Positions 51,563 through 61,447 are shown, counted from the first letter of the stretch. The stretch is DNA of 64,000 bases from Modestobacter sp. L9-4 (GCF_019112525.1 NZ_CP077800.1:3782001-3846000), one strand, 5' to 3'. A program made the numbers and translations. Notes: a model not told the origin generated them from the sequence alone.

Positions 51563-52207
51563 TCAGGCGGGGACGGCGGTGCCGGTGAGGACCCGGCGCA
51601 TGGCGGCCTCGACCGGCTCGATCGCCTCGGCGACGGTGACGTCGCGGCCGAGCTCGGCCGTCAGCGAGGTGGCGCCGGCGTCGGGGATGCCGCACGGGAC
51701 CATGTTGGAGAACGGGCCCATGTCGGGGTCGCAGTTGAGCGCGAAGCCGTGCATGGTCACCCCGCGGGCGACCCGGACGCCGATCGCGGCGACCTTGCGG
51801 TCGGGCCCGCGCTCGTCGGCCAGCACCCAGACCCCGCTGCGGCCCTCCACCTGTGAGGTGGCCAGGCCGAAGCCGGCGCAGACCTCCATCAGGGCCGCCT
51901 CGAGCCGCCGGACGTGGGCGACGACGTCCACCGGGTCGGCCAGCTGCACGATCGGGTAGCCGACCAGCTGGCCGGGGCCGTGCCAGGTGATCTTCCCGCC
52001 GCGGTCGACGTCGATGACCGGCGTGCCGTCGAAGGGCCGCTCGCTGGGCAGGGTGCGCTTGCCGGCGGTGTAGACCGGCGGGTGCTCCAGCAGCAGCAGG
52101 GTGTCCGGGCCGGTGCCCGCCACCCGCCGCTCGTGCACCTCGCGCTGCTGCGCCCACGCCTGCTCGTAGGGGACCAGCCCCGCCCGCACCACCGACAGCT
52201 CGCTCAT
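51563..52207 (-). CDS. lipB: Octanoyltransferase
   Basis: 214 residues. Transfers octanoate from acyl carrier protein to the lipoyl domains of E2 subunits, before LipA. Motifs: [15 protein letters not shown] (substrate loop), the catalytic Lys in [23 protein letters not shown] and the catalytic Cys in [10 protein letters not shown] 52207 has TAGGCT exactly 6 bases upstream and no ribosome site, so it is probably leaderless. In mycobacteria lipB and lipA are adjacent; here they are separated by about 10 kb. Confidence 0.95.
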   Translation of the reverse strand: MSELSVVRAGLVPYEQAWAQQREVHERRVAGTGPDTLLLLEHPPVYTAGKRTLPSERPFDGTPVIDVDRGGKITWHGPGQLVGYPIVQLADPVDVVAHVRRLEAALMEVCAGFGLATSQVEGRSGVWVLADERGPDRKVAAIGVRVARGVTMHGFALNCDPDMGPFSNMVPCGIPDAGATSLTAELGRDVTVAEAIEPVEAAMRRVLTGTAVPA

Positions 52208-52228
52208 GCCCCGAGCCTATGCCCGGTG

Positions 52229-52963
52229 TCAGGCGAGCCGGCGGGGCCGGATGACGCGCTCGACCGCGCCGCCGTCGGGTCCCCGCTCGACGCGGTACGC
52301 CCCGGCGCCGGGCCGGTCGGACACCGCCTCGACCAGCTCGGTGCCGCGGTAGACCAGTCCCACCCCGTCGTCGGTGGCGTACCCGGCCGGCAGCGTGCCG
52401 TCGGCGACCAGCCGGTGGTAGACCGGCCGGCGCTGGGGCTCGGAGTCGTGGTGGACGCCGTTGGAGTGGGGCAGCAGCCCGAGTCCGTCGGTGACCGGGC
52501 GCAGGTCGGGGCCGAAGGAGTCGGTGGTGCCCCCGGCGTGCCAGCACAGCGACCCCGCCGACACCCCGGCCAGCACGACCCCGGCCTGCCACGCCTCGCG
52601 GAACACCGCGTCCACGCCGTGCACCCGCCAGACGGCGAGCAGGGCGGCCACGCTGCCGCCGCCCACCCACACGACGTCCTGCGCGAGCAGGTGCGCCCGG
52701 ACGTCGGCCACGGTGGGCATGGGGAACAGGCTCAGGTGCGAGGTCCGGACGTCGCTGCCGGCGAAGGCACCGTAGAAGCCGGCCACCCGCACCGGGTCGT
52801 CGCCGGTCGCGGTGCCGAGGTAGGTGATCCGTGGCCGGTCCGGCCGACCGGCCAGCTCCAGGGCCAGGTCGATGACCGGCCCGGCTGCGGCGTCGTACGG
52901 GCCGCCCCGGCGGGGGGCGAGGCTCATGCTGGTGGCCAGGATCGTGGGCGCGGCGGCGGGCAC
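52229..52963 (-). CDS. Peptidase E-like (S51 family) protein
   Basis: 244 residues. The class I amidotransferase-like fold of S51 peptidases: ITYLGTATGDD, DVVWVGGGSVAALLAVWR and the nucleophile elbow GVSAGSLCW (Ser about residue 136), followed by DSFGPDLRPVTDGLGLLP. Known members cleave after N-terminal Asp; cyanophycinases are related. The N-terminal GTG 52963 has TAGGTT 7 bases upstream, suggesting a leaderless transcript. Placed 21 bases upstream of lipB on the same strand, so possibly one transcript. Confidence 0.85.
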   Translation of the reverse strand: MPAAAPTILATSMSLAPRRGGPYDAAAGPVIDLALELAGRPDRPRITYLGTATGDDPVRVAGFYGAFAGSDVRTSHLSLFPMPTVADVRAHLLAQDVVWVGGGSVAALLAVWRVHGVDAVFREAWQAGVVLAGVSAGSLCWHAGGTTDSFGPDLRPVTDGLGLLPHSNGVHHDSEPQRRPVYHRLVADGTLPAGYATDDGVGLVYRGTELVEAVSDRPGAGAYRVERGPDGGAVERVIRPRRLA

Positions 52964-53037
52964 GCTGGCGAACCTACGCGTGCCCCCACCGGGGTCTCCC
53001 GGTGCGCTGCGGTCCGTCGGGCAGGCGGTCGCAGCCC

Positions 53038-54297
53038 TCAGGTGGCGGCGTCCGGGACCGGTGCCCGGCCGTCGGCCGTCAGCCGGCGCAGGACCGCGCG
53101 GGCGGTGCGGGCACCGCTGGCCATCGCACCCTGGATGGACGGGGTGTCCCGGTGGTCGCCGCAGACGAACAGGCCCTCGCCCAGGTCGACCGGTCGGCGG
53201 TGCTGCAGCGGGGGAGTCGCCGCCGGCTGCGCGCCGGTCACGGTCACGCTGGTCAGGTGGTCGAGCTCAGCGGGTGTCACGCCGTGCGCGCGGGCGATCT
53301 CGGCCCGCACGTCGGCCTCCCGGGTGGGCTGCAGGGTGGAGCTGGCCACCAGGGCTCGTCGGTCGGGGCTGTAGGCGGGCTGGGCGTCGGAGACGACGAC
53401 GGTGTTGACCAGCTGACCGTCGGGTCGCCCGAGCACGATCAGCGGTGACGGCCAGGGGGAGGCCGGCAGCACGTGCAGGTGGGTGGTCACCTGTCGCGGT
53501 GCGGAGGCCCCGAGGCCGGGGAGCAGCCCGCTGGCAGTGTCGGGGTCGGTGGCGACCACGACGGCGTCGGCCGTCGTCGTCCCGGTGGCGGTGCGCACCG
53601 AGCGGCCGTCGACGGCGGTGACGCGGACCCCCAGGTGGACCTGACCGGCCGGCAGCCGGTCGGCCAGCTGCTGTCCGACCGACTGCATCCCCGCGGCGGG
53701 CAGACCGACCCGGCCACGGACGAAGCTGCGCCACACCAGGTCGAGGTAGCGGCTGGAGGTGTCCAGCCGGTCCTCCAGCAGCACCCCGGACAGGAAGGGG
53801 CGCAGGAACGTCTCCAGAGCCTGCTCGCCGACACCGGACGCACGCAGTGCCTGTTCGGCGGTGCGCTCCGGGGCCGCCAGCAGCCGGGACACCGGCAGGT
53901 AGCCCGCCCGGGCGGAGAAGGCGGCCAGCGCCGCCTTCCGCGGCAGGCCGCCGATCGGTGCGCGGACCGTGTCCAGCAGCGCGCCCAGGTGCTCGCGGGG
54001 GTCGACGACGCGGTGCGGCCCGGTGTCGCCCTGCACGACCGCCCCGGTCCAGAACCAGCCCATGTCCAGCGCTGCGAGGTCGAGGTCGGCGACCCGCGGG
54101 TAGCCGGTGTTGAGCACCTGGAAGCCCCGGTCGACGGTGAACCCGTCGACGCGGGTCGTGGTCAGCCGCCCGCCGGCGTGGTCGGCTGCGTCGACCAGGT
54201 GGACGTCGCGGCCGGCGGCGGCCAGCCGGGTCGCGGCCGACAGCCCGGCCAGGCCGGCGCCGACCACGACCACCTCGGCGCGTGCGGGCAGGGTCAT
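53038..54297 (-). CDS. FAD-dependent oxidoreductase (amine oxidase / desaturase type)
   Basis: 419 residues. FAD-binding Rossmann motif [24 protein letters not shown] (about 9-32), then DAADHAGGRLTTTRVDGFTVDRGFQVL, the family's GG-R motif, and the closing ADGR/GDHRDTPSIQGAMASG FAD contact (about 385-400). Related proteins include phytoene desaturase-like and protoporphyrinogen-oxidase-like enzymes; the substrate is unknown. TACGTT 6 bases upstream of ATG 54297, no ribosome site: probably leaderless. Divergent from the Ser/Thr kinase. Confidence 0.88.
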   Translation of the reverse strand: MTLPARAEVVVVGAGLAGLSAATRLAAAGRDVHLVDAADHAGGRLTTTRVDGFTVDRGFQVLNTGYPRVADLDLAALDMGWFWTGAVVQGDTGPHRVVDPREHLGALLDTVRAPIGGLPRKAALAAFSARAGYLPVSRLLAAPERTAEQALRASGVGEQALETFLRPFLSGVLLEDRLDTSSRYLDLVWRSFVRGRVGLPAAGMQSVGQQLADRLPAGQVHLGVRVTAVDGRSVRTATGTTTADAVVVATDPDTASGLLPGLGASAPRQVTTHLHVLPASPWPSPLIVLGRPDGQLVNTVVVSDAQPAYSPDRRALVASSTLQPTREADVRAEIARAHGVTPAELDHLTSVTVTGAQPAATPPLQHRRPVDLGEGLFVCGDHRDTPSIQGAMASGARTARAVLRRLTADGRAPVPDAAT

Positions 54298-54415
54298 GCC
54301 CCGAACGTAGGCGCTGGCCGCCTGCCGTGTCCGGCCGGAGTCCGGTCCGTGGACTGAGCGGCCCCCTGTGGACAGCGCCGGCGCGCCCGCGGCCGTTCGT
54401 CCTACGGTCCCCGGC

Positions 54416-56401
54416 ATGCCTGCGCATCCCGCCCCGACCGCGGCCCCCGTCGTCCCCGGCTACGTGCTGGAGGAGCTGCTCGGCCGGGGCGGCTCGGGGC
54501 AGGTCTGGCGGGCCCGTCCGCGGTCCGGCGGGCCCTCCGTCGCGGTGAAGGTGCTCGTCCGCGGCGACCCCGAGCGGCAGGAGCGGGAGGCGGCGCTGCT
54601 GGGGGAGCTGGACCACCCGCACCTGGTCCGCCTCCACGAGGTCGTCCGCCGGGAGGTGCGCGGTGCGCCGGCCCAGGTGGCGCTGGTGCTCGACCTGCTC
54701 GAGGGCGGCAGCCTGGCGGCGTTGCTGGCCCGGCGCGGGCGGCTGCGACCCGGTGAGGTGGTCACCACGGTCGCCCCGGTGGCAGCGGCGCTGGCGCACG
54801 CGCACGAGCGGGGCGTGGTCCACGGCGACCTGTCACCGGGCAACGTCGTCTTCACCGCCGAGGGGCGCCCGGTGCTCACCGACCTGGGCACGGCGCGGCT
54901 GGTCGGGGACGTCGCCCGCGCCGAGGTCACCCCGCCCTACGTCGACCCGGTGGTCGCGCGCGGGGGTGCACCGGGTCCGGCCTCCGACGTCTTCGGCGTG
55001 GCGGCTGCGGCCTTCCACGCGCTCACCGGCATCGCCCCCTGGAACGCCGCCGACCCCGCCGGCACGCTCACCGTCGCGGCCACCGGCCAGCTGCCCGACC
55101 TGGCGGTGCTGGCCCCCGAGGCGCCTGCGGAGCTGGTGCGGGTGGTCCTGCGCGGACTGGCGGAGGAGCCGCACGAGCGGGGCTCCGCGGCCGCCTTCGC
55201 ACTCGACCTGCGGCACGCGTGCCGGCCCGAGCCGGTGCGGCTGCCCGTGGCCGGGGTCCCCGACAGCGAGCTCGCCGTCACCGGTCGCGGGCCACGCACC
55301 GAGCTGACCCACCAGGTGCCCGGCGAGCGGCCCAGGGCCGCGCACGCCGCGGCTGCACCGGACAGCCGGGTGGTGCGCGCGAGGGAGTGGCTGGCCGAGC
55401 GGTCCGGGGGAGACGGTCAGCTGCGCACGCTCGTGCGCCGGACGGCCACCGGAGCAGCCGTCGCGCTGGCGGTCGGCGGTGCCCTGGGGGGTGCGGCCTG
55501 GCTGGGGTCCAGCTGGGGGCGCTCGGGGGAGCCGGTGCCGGCCGCGGTGGCCGGGCCCGCTCCGACCACGGTGACGACGTCCGCCGCCGCGGCCGAGCCG
55601 GGCTTCGCGGAGTCGCCGGCCCCGGAGGGTCCGGAGGCGCAGAGCGACACGGGAGCCCTCACCGTCGAGGCACCGGCGGGCGCTCCCGGCGGTGCCCCGG
55701 CAGGCGCTGCCGGCGAGGTCCCGGAAGGCGCTGCTGACGAGCTCCCGGAAGGCACGGCCAGCAGGACCTCGGTGGACGCCGTCGGCGAGACCTCGGAAGG
55801 CACCGCCGGTGAGACCCCGGCAGGCGCCGTCGGCGAGGCCTCGGGAGGTGCCGCCGGCGGTGCGCCCGGGGTGACGGTCACCCGGCCGGCTCCGTCACCG
55901 ACGACCGGGTCGGTGACGGCACCCCCTCCTGCGCCGTCGCCGCCGGCACCTCCGTCGGCCGCCGACCGCACCGACGCCCCGGTCGACGCAGCCGGCTGGG
56001 CCGGTGTGGTCGGGGAGCTGTACCAGCGCCGCGCGGCCGCCTTCACCGCTGCCGCCGACCCGGGCGCGTTGACCGGGGTGTACGCCCCCGGCAGCCCACT
56101 GCTCGACCGCGACACCGAGCAGCTGACGGCGCTGCGCACTGCGGGCAGGGTGGTGGAGGGCTTCACCCCGCAGCTGCGCGAGGTCGTCTCGGCGACGGAG
56201 GAGTCGCCCGGGCGTGTGCGGGTGCTCCTGGTCGACGCACTCCCGACCTACCGGACCGGGGTGCTGACACCGGGCACCCGAGCGCTGCCGGAGGACGCGG
56301 AACAGGTCCCCGGTCGCGGGGACGCCCGGGTGACGCTCGTGCTCGCCCGTACCCCCGGCGGCTGGCGGATCGCCGAGGGCGGGCTCGTTACCGGCGGGTG
56401 A
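54416..56401 (+). CDS. Membrane serine/threonine protein kinase with repeat linker
   Basis: 661 residues from ATG 54416 (TACGGT 7 bases upstream, leaderless type); a GTG at 54368 would add 16 residues. Kinase domain about 16-265: GRGGSGQVW loop, K45 in VAVKVL, catalytic HGDLSPGN (H136, D138, N143) and DLGTA (D156). The Arg of HRD is replaced by Gly, so it is a non-RD kinase. One membrane helix at about 345-368. Outside lies a low-complexity stretch of 8-residue repeats (AGEVPEGA type) and a C-terminal domain of about 130 residues (AGWAGVVGELYQRRAAAF) of unknown function. Confidence 0.9.
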   Translation: MPAHPAPTAAPVVPGYVLEELLGRGGSGQVWRARPRSGGPSVAVKVLVRGDPERQEREAALLGELDHPHLVRLHEVVRREVRGAPAQVALVLDLLEGGSLAALLARRGRLRPGEVVTTVAPVAAALAHAHERGVVHGDLSPGNVVFTAEGRPVLTDLGTARLVGDVARAEVTPPYVDPVVARGGAPGPASDVFGVAAAAFHALTGIAPWNAADPAGTLTVAATGQLPDLAVLAPEAPAELVRVVLRGLAEEPHERGSAAAFALDLRHACRPEPVRLPVAGVPDSELAVTGRGPRTELTHQVPGERPRAAHAAAAPDSRVVRAREWLAERSGGDGQLRTLVRRTATGAAVALAVGGALGGAAWLGSSWGRSGEPVPAAVAGPAPTTVTTSAAAAEPGFAESPAPEGPEAQSDTGALTVEAPAGAPGGAPAGAAGEVPEGAADELPEGTASRTSVDAVGETSEGTAGETPAGAVGEASGGAAGGAPGVTVTRPAPSPTTGSVTAPPPAPSPPAPPSAADRTDAPVDAAGWAGVVGELYQRRAAAFTAAADPGALTGVYAPGSPLLDRDTEQLTALRTAGRVVEGFTPQLREVVSATEESPGRVRVLLVDALPTYRTGVLTPGTRALPEDAEQVPGRGDARVTLVLARTPGGWRIAEGGLVTGG

Positions 56402-56420
56402 CCGGCCGGGGCGACCCGCG

Positions 56421-56602
56421 GGCGGCTGGACCGCTGCCGGACCGCGGCCGTCGGCTCCGTGCTGCTGGACCGGGGCCGTCGGACCGCGGCTGTAGGGCCT
56501 GTGCTGCTGGACCGCGGCCGTCGGACCACGGCTGTCGGCCCTGTGCTGCTGGGCCGCGGCCGTCGGACCGGCTGTCGGCCTTGTGCTGCTGGACCCCTGC
56601 CG
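56421..56602. repeat. 42-bp tandem repeat between convergent genes
   Basis: Units beginning gctgctgga/ggctgctgg start at 56461, 56503, 56545 and 56585, with a diverged partial unit before (from 56421). Periods are 42, 42 and 40 bases. The units contain ccgcggccgtcgga and cggctgtcgg. They fill the gap between the kinase stop (56401) and the epimerase stop (56604). No gene is seen here. Confidence 0.75.
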
Positions 56603-56603
56603 C

Positions 56604-57509
56604 TCAGCCCGCGTCGAGAGCCAGGGCGAGCGCGGCCCGCAGGTCCGTGACGGAGAACTGGTACCCGGCGGCCTCCAGCGCGGCGGGCACGGCGCGCTGC
56701 CCGGCCAGCGCACCGACCTTCGCGAACTCGCCCAGCACCAGCTGCAGCGCGATGCCCGGCACGGTCAGCAGCGCCGGCCGGTGCACGACGTCGGCCAGTG
56801 CGGCGGTGAACTCGGCGTTGGTGACGGGGGTGGGCGCGGTGAGGTTCACCGGGCCGGACACCGGGGCGGTGAGCAGGAAGCGGATCGCGTCGACCTCGTC
56901 GACCAGGCTGATCCACGGCATGTACTGGCGACCGTTGCCCAGCTTGCCGCCCACCCCGAGCTTGAACAGCGGGGCCAGCCGGCCCAGCAGGCCACCGCGG
57001 GCGAGCACCAGTCCGGTGCGCAGGGTGGCCACCCGGATGCCGGCGTCCACGGCGGGGGCGGTGGCCGCCTCCCAGGCCACGCACACGTCGGAGAGGAAGT
57101 CCGAGCCGGCGGGGGAGCTCTCCTCGGTCACGCGGTCACCGGTGTCGCCGTAGTAGCCCACCGCCGACGCCGACAGCAGGACCCGCTCCCGCCCGGGGTC
57201 GGCCGCGACCGAGGCGGCGAACGCCTCGCTGACGGTGGTGGTGGCGTCGACGCGGCTGCTGAGGACGGCCTGCTTGTGCGCGGCGGTCCAGCGGTGTTCG
57301 GCCACCCCGACGCCGGCCAGGTTGACGACCACGTCGACGTCGTCGAGCAGCCCCGGCGGCAGCCGGCGGTGCGCGGGCTCCCAGCGGTGCTCGTCGGCGG
57401 TCCGCGGGGTGCGACGCACCAGGCGCAGCACCTCATGCCCGTCGGCGACCAGCAGCGGGACCAGCGCCGACCCGATGAGGCCCGAGGACCCGGTCATGGC
57501 GATCTTCAT
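56604..57509 (-). CDS. TIGR01777 family NAD(P)-dependent epimerase
   Basis: 301 residues, extended SDR. Cofactor motif MKIAMTGSSGLIGSALVPLL; catalytic region LLSASAVGYYGDTGD with Y-x3-D in place of the usual Y-x3-K, as in this family; FLSDVCVAWEAA and MPWISLVDEV. The C-terminal DUF1731 segment (RPALLTVPGIALQLVLGEFA) is present. E. coli YfcH is a relative; function unproven. In M. tuberculosis the homologue (Rv2216) lies between dlaT and lipB, as here. Confidence 0.9.
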   Translation of the reverse strand: MKIAMTGSSGLIGSALVPLLVADGHEVLRLVRRTPRTADEHRWEPAHRRLPPGLLDDVDVVVNLAGVGVAEHRWTAAHKQAVLSSRVDATTTVSEAFAASVAADPGRERVLLSASAVGYYGDTGDRVTEESSPAGSDFLSDVCVAWEAATAPAVDAGIRVATLRTGLVLARGGLLGRLAPLFKLGVGGKLGNGRQYMPWISLVDEVDAIRFLLTAPVSGPVNLTAPTPVTNAEFTAALADVVHRPALLTVPGIALQLVLGEFAKVGALAGQRAVPAALEAAGYQFSVTDLRAALALALDAG

Positions 57510-57563
57510 CGAGCTCTCCCAGCGGTGGCGGCGCACGGACCGGCGGAACGGCCGGAGAGATGC

Positions 57564-57592
57564 CGAGGGCCCCGGCGGTGCCGGGGCCCTCG
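57564..57592 (-). terminator. Hairpin terminator 2 after sucB
   Basis: Perfect 13-bp stem (57564-57576 with 57580-57592), 3-base loop; second of two hairpins in tandem downstream of sucB. Confidence 0.6.
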
Positions 57593-57594
57593 TG

Positions 57595-57630
57595 CCCCGT
57601 CCGCCGGCTCAGCCGAGCCGGCGGACGGGG
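57595..57630 (-). terminator. Hairpin terminator 1 after sucB
   Basis: Perfect 16-bp stem (57595-57610 with 57615-57630), 4-base loop, 8 bases after the sucB stop on the minus strand. Confidence 0.75.
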
Positions 57631-57637
57631 TCCTTCA

Positions 57638-59494
57638 TCAGGCGAGGCCGAGGTCGCCCTGGAACTGGCCGGCCTCGAGGCGCTCCTTCATCGTGACCAG
57701 GAAGCGGGCGGCGTCGGCGCCGTCGACGATCCGGTGGTCGTAGCTGAGGGCCAGGTAGACCATCGAGCGCACGGCCACGACCTCGCCGAGGTCGGCGTCC
57801 TTGACCACCACGGGGCGCTTGACCACCGCACCGAGGCCCAGGATGGCGACCTGCGGCTGGTTGATGATCGGGGTGTCGAACAGGGCGCCCCGGCTGCCGG
57901 TGTTGGTCAGCGTGAAGGTGCCGCCGCCCAGCTCGTCGGGGGTGACCTTGTTGATCCGGGTGCGCTCGGCGAGGTCGGCGATCTTGCGTGCCAGGCCCGG
58001 GATGTTGAGGTCGCCGGCACCGTGGACGACCGGCACCAGCAGCCCGCGCTCGGTGTCGACGGCGATGCCGAGGTTCTCGCTGTCGTGGTAGGTGACCGTG
58101 CCGGCCTCGAGGTCGACCGAGGAGTTCACGACCGGGTGCTCCTTGAGCGCCTCGATCGCGGCCTTGGCGAAGAACGGCAGGAACGACAGCTTGACGCCCT
58201 CGCGGCCGACGAAGTCGTTCTTCACCTGGTCACGCAGCCGCGCGATCCGGGTGACGTCGACCTCGACCACGGTGGTGAGCTGCGCGCTGACCTGCAGCGA
58301 CTCCAGCATCCGCTTGGCGATGACCGTGCGCAGCCGGGACAGCTTCTCGGTGCGCCCGCGCAGCGCAGAGCTGGACGTGGCAGCCGGGGAGGGGGTGCGC
58401 GCACCCGACGGTGCGGCAGCGGCCGGCGCGGGAGCCGCGGCCGGGGCGGGGGCCTTGGCCTTCTCGGCGGCGGCGAGCACGTCCTGCTTGCGGATCCGGC
58501 CACCGACGCCGGTGCCCTCGACCGTCGCCAGGTCCACGCCCTGCTCGGCGGCCAGGCGGCGCACCAGCGGGGTCACGTAGGCGCCGGCACCCTCGGGCGC
58601 GGGAGCCGCGGCCGGCCGGGAGGCCGGGGCGACGGCCTCGGCCGGCGAGGGGTTGTCGGTGGGGGACTGGGTCGGCATGACGCCGCCGGAGCCGTAGTCG
58701 GCGCCGGGCTGGCCGGTGCTGGTGTTGGCCTGCACGGGGGTCGGGGAGACCTCCTGCGGGGCCGGCGCCGGGGCGTCGGTGTTCGGCGCCGACGGCAGCG
58801 GCTGCTCGGCGGCCGGGGCGGGGGTCGCGGCCGGGGCCGGAGCCGCCGCCGGGGCAGAGGCGGCCGGTGCAGCACCGGCGGAGCCGATCACGGCCAGCGC
58901 AGCGCCGACCTCGACGGTCTCGTCCTCGTTGACGCTGATCGACAGCAGGGTGCCGGACACGGGGGCGGGGATCTCGGTGTCCACCTTGTCGGTGGACACC
59001 TCCAGCAGCGGCTCGTCGGCGGTGACCTCGTCGCCCACGGCCTTGAGCCAGCGGGTGACCGTGCCCTCGGTGACGCTCTCGCCCAGCGCCGGCATGGTCA
59101 CCGTGGTGCCCTCGCCGTTGGAGTCGCCGCCCTGGGCCTCCTGCGCGGGCGCCGGTGCAGCCGGGGCCTCGGCGGCCGGAGCCGCGGGGGCCTCCTGTGC
59201 CGGGGCCTCCTGCGCGGGCGCCGCCGGAGCAGCCTCCTGCGCCGGGGCGGCGTCGTCGCCCCCGCCGATGACCGCGAGGTCGGCGCCGACCTCGACGGTC
59301 TCGTCCTCGGCCACGATGATCTTGCTGAGCACGCCGGCCGCAGGCGAGGGGATCTCCGTGTCGACCTTGTCGGTCGAGACCTCCAGGAGGGGCTCGTCGA
59401 CCTCGACGGTGTCACCCTCCTGCTTCAACCAACGGGTGACCGTGCCCTCGGTGACGCTCTCGCCCAGGGCGGGCATGGTGACGGTCGTCGGCAT
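57638..59494 (-). CDS. sucB: Dihydrolipoamide acyltransferase E2 (actinobacterial SucB/DlaT)
   Basis: 618 residues. Two lipoyl domains, each with the lipoylated Lys in STDKVDTEI (K43 and about K170), joined by Ala/Pro linkers. An E3/E1-binding domain lies at about 308-345 ([16 protein letters not shown]), then the catalytic domain ending in [16 protein letters not shown] (His, about 586). This is the two-lipoyl actinobacterial type that serves the 2-oxoglutarate and pyruvate dehydrogenase complexes. ATG 59494. LpdA (E3) is encoded just upstream; LipA/LipB supply the lipoate. Confidence 0.95.
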   Translation of the reverse strand: MPTTVTMPALGESVTEGTVTRWLKQEGDTVEVDEPLLEVSTDKVDTEIPSPAAGVLSKIIVAEDETVEVGADLAVIGGGDDAAPAQEAAPAAPAQEAPAQEAPAAPAAEAPAAPAPAQEAQGGDSNGEGTTVTMPALGESVTEGTVTRWLKAVGDEVTADEPLLEVSTDKVDTEIPAPVSGTLLSISVNEDETVEVGAALAVIGSAGAAPAASAPAAAPAPAATPAPAAEQPLPSAPNTDAPAPAPQEVSPTPVQANTSTGQPGADYGSGGVMPTQSPTDNPSPAEAVAPASRPAAAPAPEGAGAYVTPLVRRLAAEQGVDLATVEGTGVGGRIRKQDVLAAAEKAKAPAPAAAPAPAAAAPSGARTPSPAATSSSALRGRTEKLSRLRTVIAKRMLESLQVSAQLTTVVEVDVTRIARLRDQVKNDFVGREGVKLSFLPFFAKAAIEALKEHPVVNSSVDLEAGTVTYHDSENLGIAVDTERGLLVPVVHGAGDLNIPGLARKIADLAERTRINKVTPDELGGGTFTLTNTGSRGALFDTPIINQPQVAILGLGAVVKRPVVVKDADLGEVVAVRSMVYLALSYDHRIVDGADAARFLVTMKERLEAGQFQGDLGLA

Positions 59495-59554
59495 CGAAGG
59501 CAGGTCTCCTCAGGTCAGGGGGTGGTGTCGCGGGGTGGAGCGGGACGAGCAGGG

Positions 59555-60937
59555 TCAGCTGTGCGCGTGCAGCGGCTTGCCCGCCAGCACGAGCGCGGCC
59601 TCGCCGAGGGCCTCGCTGAGCGTGGGGTGCGGGTGGATCAGCTGGGCGACCTCCTCGGGGAGCGCCTCCCAGTTGTAGATGAGCTGGGCCTCGGCGATCA
59701 GGTCGCCCACCCGGCTGCCGACCATGTGCACGCCGACCACCGGACCGCCGTTGGCGGTGCGGATCAGCTTCACGGCACCGGCGGTCTTGAGGATCGCGGC
59801 GCGGCCGTTGCCGGCCAGGTCGTAGGTGGCGATCTCGAGCTCGCCGTAGCGCTCCTTGGCCTGGGCCTCGGTCAGGCCCACGGAGGCGACCTCGGGCTCG
59901 GAGTAGGTGACGCGCGGGACACCGGCGTAGTCGATCGGCACGACCGGCAGGCCGGCCAGCCGCTCGGCGACGAGGATGCCCTCGCCGAAGCCGACGTGGG
60001 CCAGCTGCAGGGTGGGCACCAGGTCGCCGACGGCGGAGATGGTGGGCACGCTGGTCTGCATATACTCGTCGACGAGGACGTAGCCGCGGTCCATGGCGAC
60101 CCCGGCCTCCTCGTAGCCCAGACCCTGGCTGACCGGCCCGCGGCCGACGGCGACGAGCACCAGCTCGGCCTCGAGCTCCTTGCCGTTCTCCAGGGAGACC
60201 TTCACGCCGTCGGCGGTGGTCTCGACCTTGGCGACCCGGCTGCCCAGGGAGAAGTTGATCTTGCGGCGGCGGAAGGCGCGCTCGAGGAGCTTGGAGGAGG
60301 ACTCGTCCTCCAGCGGGACCAGGTGCGGCAGGCCCTCGACGATGGTCACGTCGACGCCGAAGGACTTCCAGGCGCTGGCGAACTCGCAGCCGATGACGCC
60401 GCCGCCGAGGATGATCGCCGAGCTGGGCACCCGGTCCAGGCCCAGCGCGTGGTCGCTGGTGATGACCTTGGTGCCGTCGATCTCGATGCCGGGCAGCGAG
60501 CGGGCGTAGGAGCCGGTGGCCAGCAGGACGTGCTTGCCCTCGTAGCGCGTGCCGTCGACCTCGACCGCGGTCGGGGAGACCAGCCGGCCCTCACCGGTGA
60601 CGGTGGTGATGCCGCGGCTCTTGATCAGCCCCTGCAGGCCCTTGAAGTTCTTGGAGATGACGCCGTCCTTGTAGGCGTTCACCCCGTCCATGTCGATGCC
60701 CGAGAGGGTCGACTTGACGCCGAACTGCTCGCCCTCGCGGGCGTTGTCGGCGACCTCGGCGGTGTGCAGGAGGGCCTTGGTCGGGATGCAGCCGCGGTGC
60801 AGGCAGGTGCCGCCGACCTTGTCCTTCTCGATCAGGACGACGGACATGCCCAGCTCGGAGGCGCGCAGCGCCGCGGCGTAGCCACCGGAGCCACCACCGA
60901 GGATGACCAGGTCAGCGGGGGTGGTCGGTGCGCTCAC
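59555..60937 (-). CDS. lpdA: Dihydrolipoyl dehydrogenase (E3)
   Basis: 460 residues. FAD site VILGGGSGGYAAALRASELG (about 10-29), redox-active disulfide GGTCLHRGCIPTKALL (about 43-58, C-x4-C), NAD site AIILGGGVIGCEFASAW and the C-terminal HPHPTLSEA active-site His-Glu. Reoxidises the dihydrolipoyl groups of SucB. GTG 60937 with GAGGAG five bases upstream. Operon with sucB (60-base gap). Interestingly M. tuberculosis keeps lpdC elsewhere, while here E3 and E2 are adjacent. Confidence 0.96.
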   Translation of the reverse strand: MSAPTTPADLVILGGGSGGYAAALRASELGMSVVLIEKDKVGGTCLHRGCIPTKALLHTAEVADNAREGEQFGVKSTLSGIDMDGVNAYKDGVISKNFKGLQGLIKSRGITTVTGEGRLVSPTAVEVDGTRYEGKHVLLATGSYARSLPGIEIDGTKVITSDHALGLDRVPSSAIILGGGVIGCEFASAWKSFGVDVTIVEGLPHLVPLEDESSSKLLERAFRRRKINFSLGSRVAKVETTADGVKVSLENGKELEAELVLVAVGRGPVSQGLGYEEAGVAMDRGYVLVDEYMQTSVPTISAVGDLVPTLQLAHVGFGEGILVAERLAGLPVVPIDYAGVPRVTYSEPEVASVGLTEAQAKERYGELEIATYDLAGNGRAAILKTAGAVKLIRTANGGPVVGVHMVGSRVGDLIAEAQLIYNWEALPEEVAQLIHPHPTLSEALGEAALVLAGKPLHAHS

Positions 60938-61094
60938 AAGTGCTCCTCAGTGCTGGGTGACCCGGTGTGGTGCCGGGCACAACGATCGTGCGCCTGCCCA
61001 TCCTGCCACTCCCGGGAACGGCGCGTCCGGGTGCTCCGTTCTCCCGGTGCGCGCGTCGCTCGGCAGTGCGCGTCGTCAGGGACGGGGGCACGGC

Positions 61095-61445
61095 ATGGGG
61101 CTGATCGACCGGTTGCGCGGACGGCGCGCGGGACCCGGGGGAGGGCCGGGGCGGCGCGGCACGCTCGACCGCGCGTCCGGGTCCGGCGACGTCCGGCACC
61201 TCGAGGAGTTCGTGGCGACGAGGCGGGGCGTGGAGGGCTTCGTCGAGCCCCGCACGGCCGTCACCGAGACGACGATCCTGCTCGTGGCCGCCGACGGGGA
61301 GTGGACGCGCCGGCGCATCGACGGCCCCGAGACCGCCCGCAGGCTGTCGCGCGACCTCGCCGTCCCGGTGTACGACGCACAGGTGACCGGCTACCCGCAG
61401 CGGATGCGGGACTGGAACCGCGACCACCCCCAGGGACGTCGCTGA
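61095..61445 (+). CDS. Conserved hypothetical protein
   Basis: 116 residues. After a basic Gly-rich start comes DVRHLEEFVATRRGVEGFVEPRTAVTETTILLVAADGEWTRRRI and PVYDAQVTGYPQRMRDWN, a pattern I recognise from short actinobacterial proteins near lpd/pepA without a known function. No membrane helix. ATG 61095 has GGACGGGG upstream. Divergent from lpdA and convergent with pepA. Confidence 0.75.
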   Translation: MGLIDRLRGRRAGPGGGPGRRGTLDRASGSGDVRHLEEFVATRRGVEGFVEPRTAVTETTILLVAADGEWTRRRIDGPETARRLSRDLAVPVYDAQVTGYPQRMRDWNRDHPQGRR

Positions 61446-61447
61446 CA

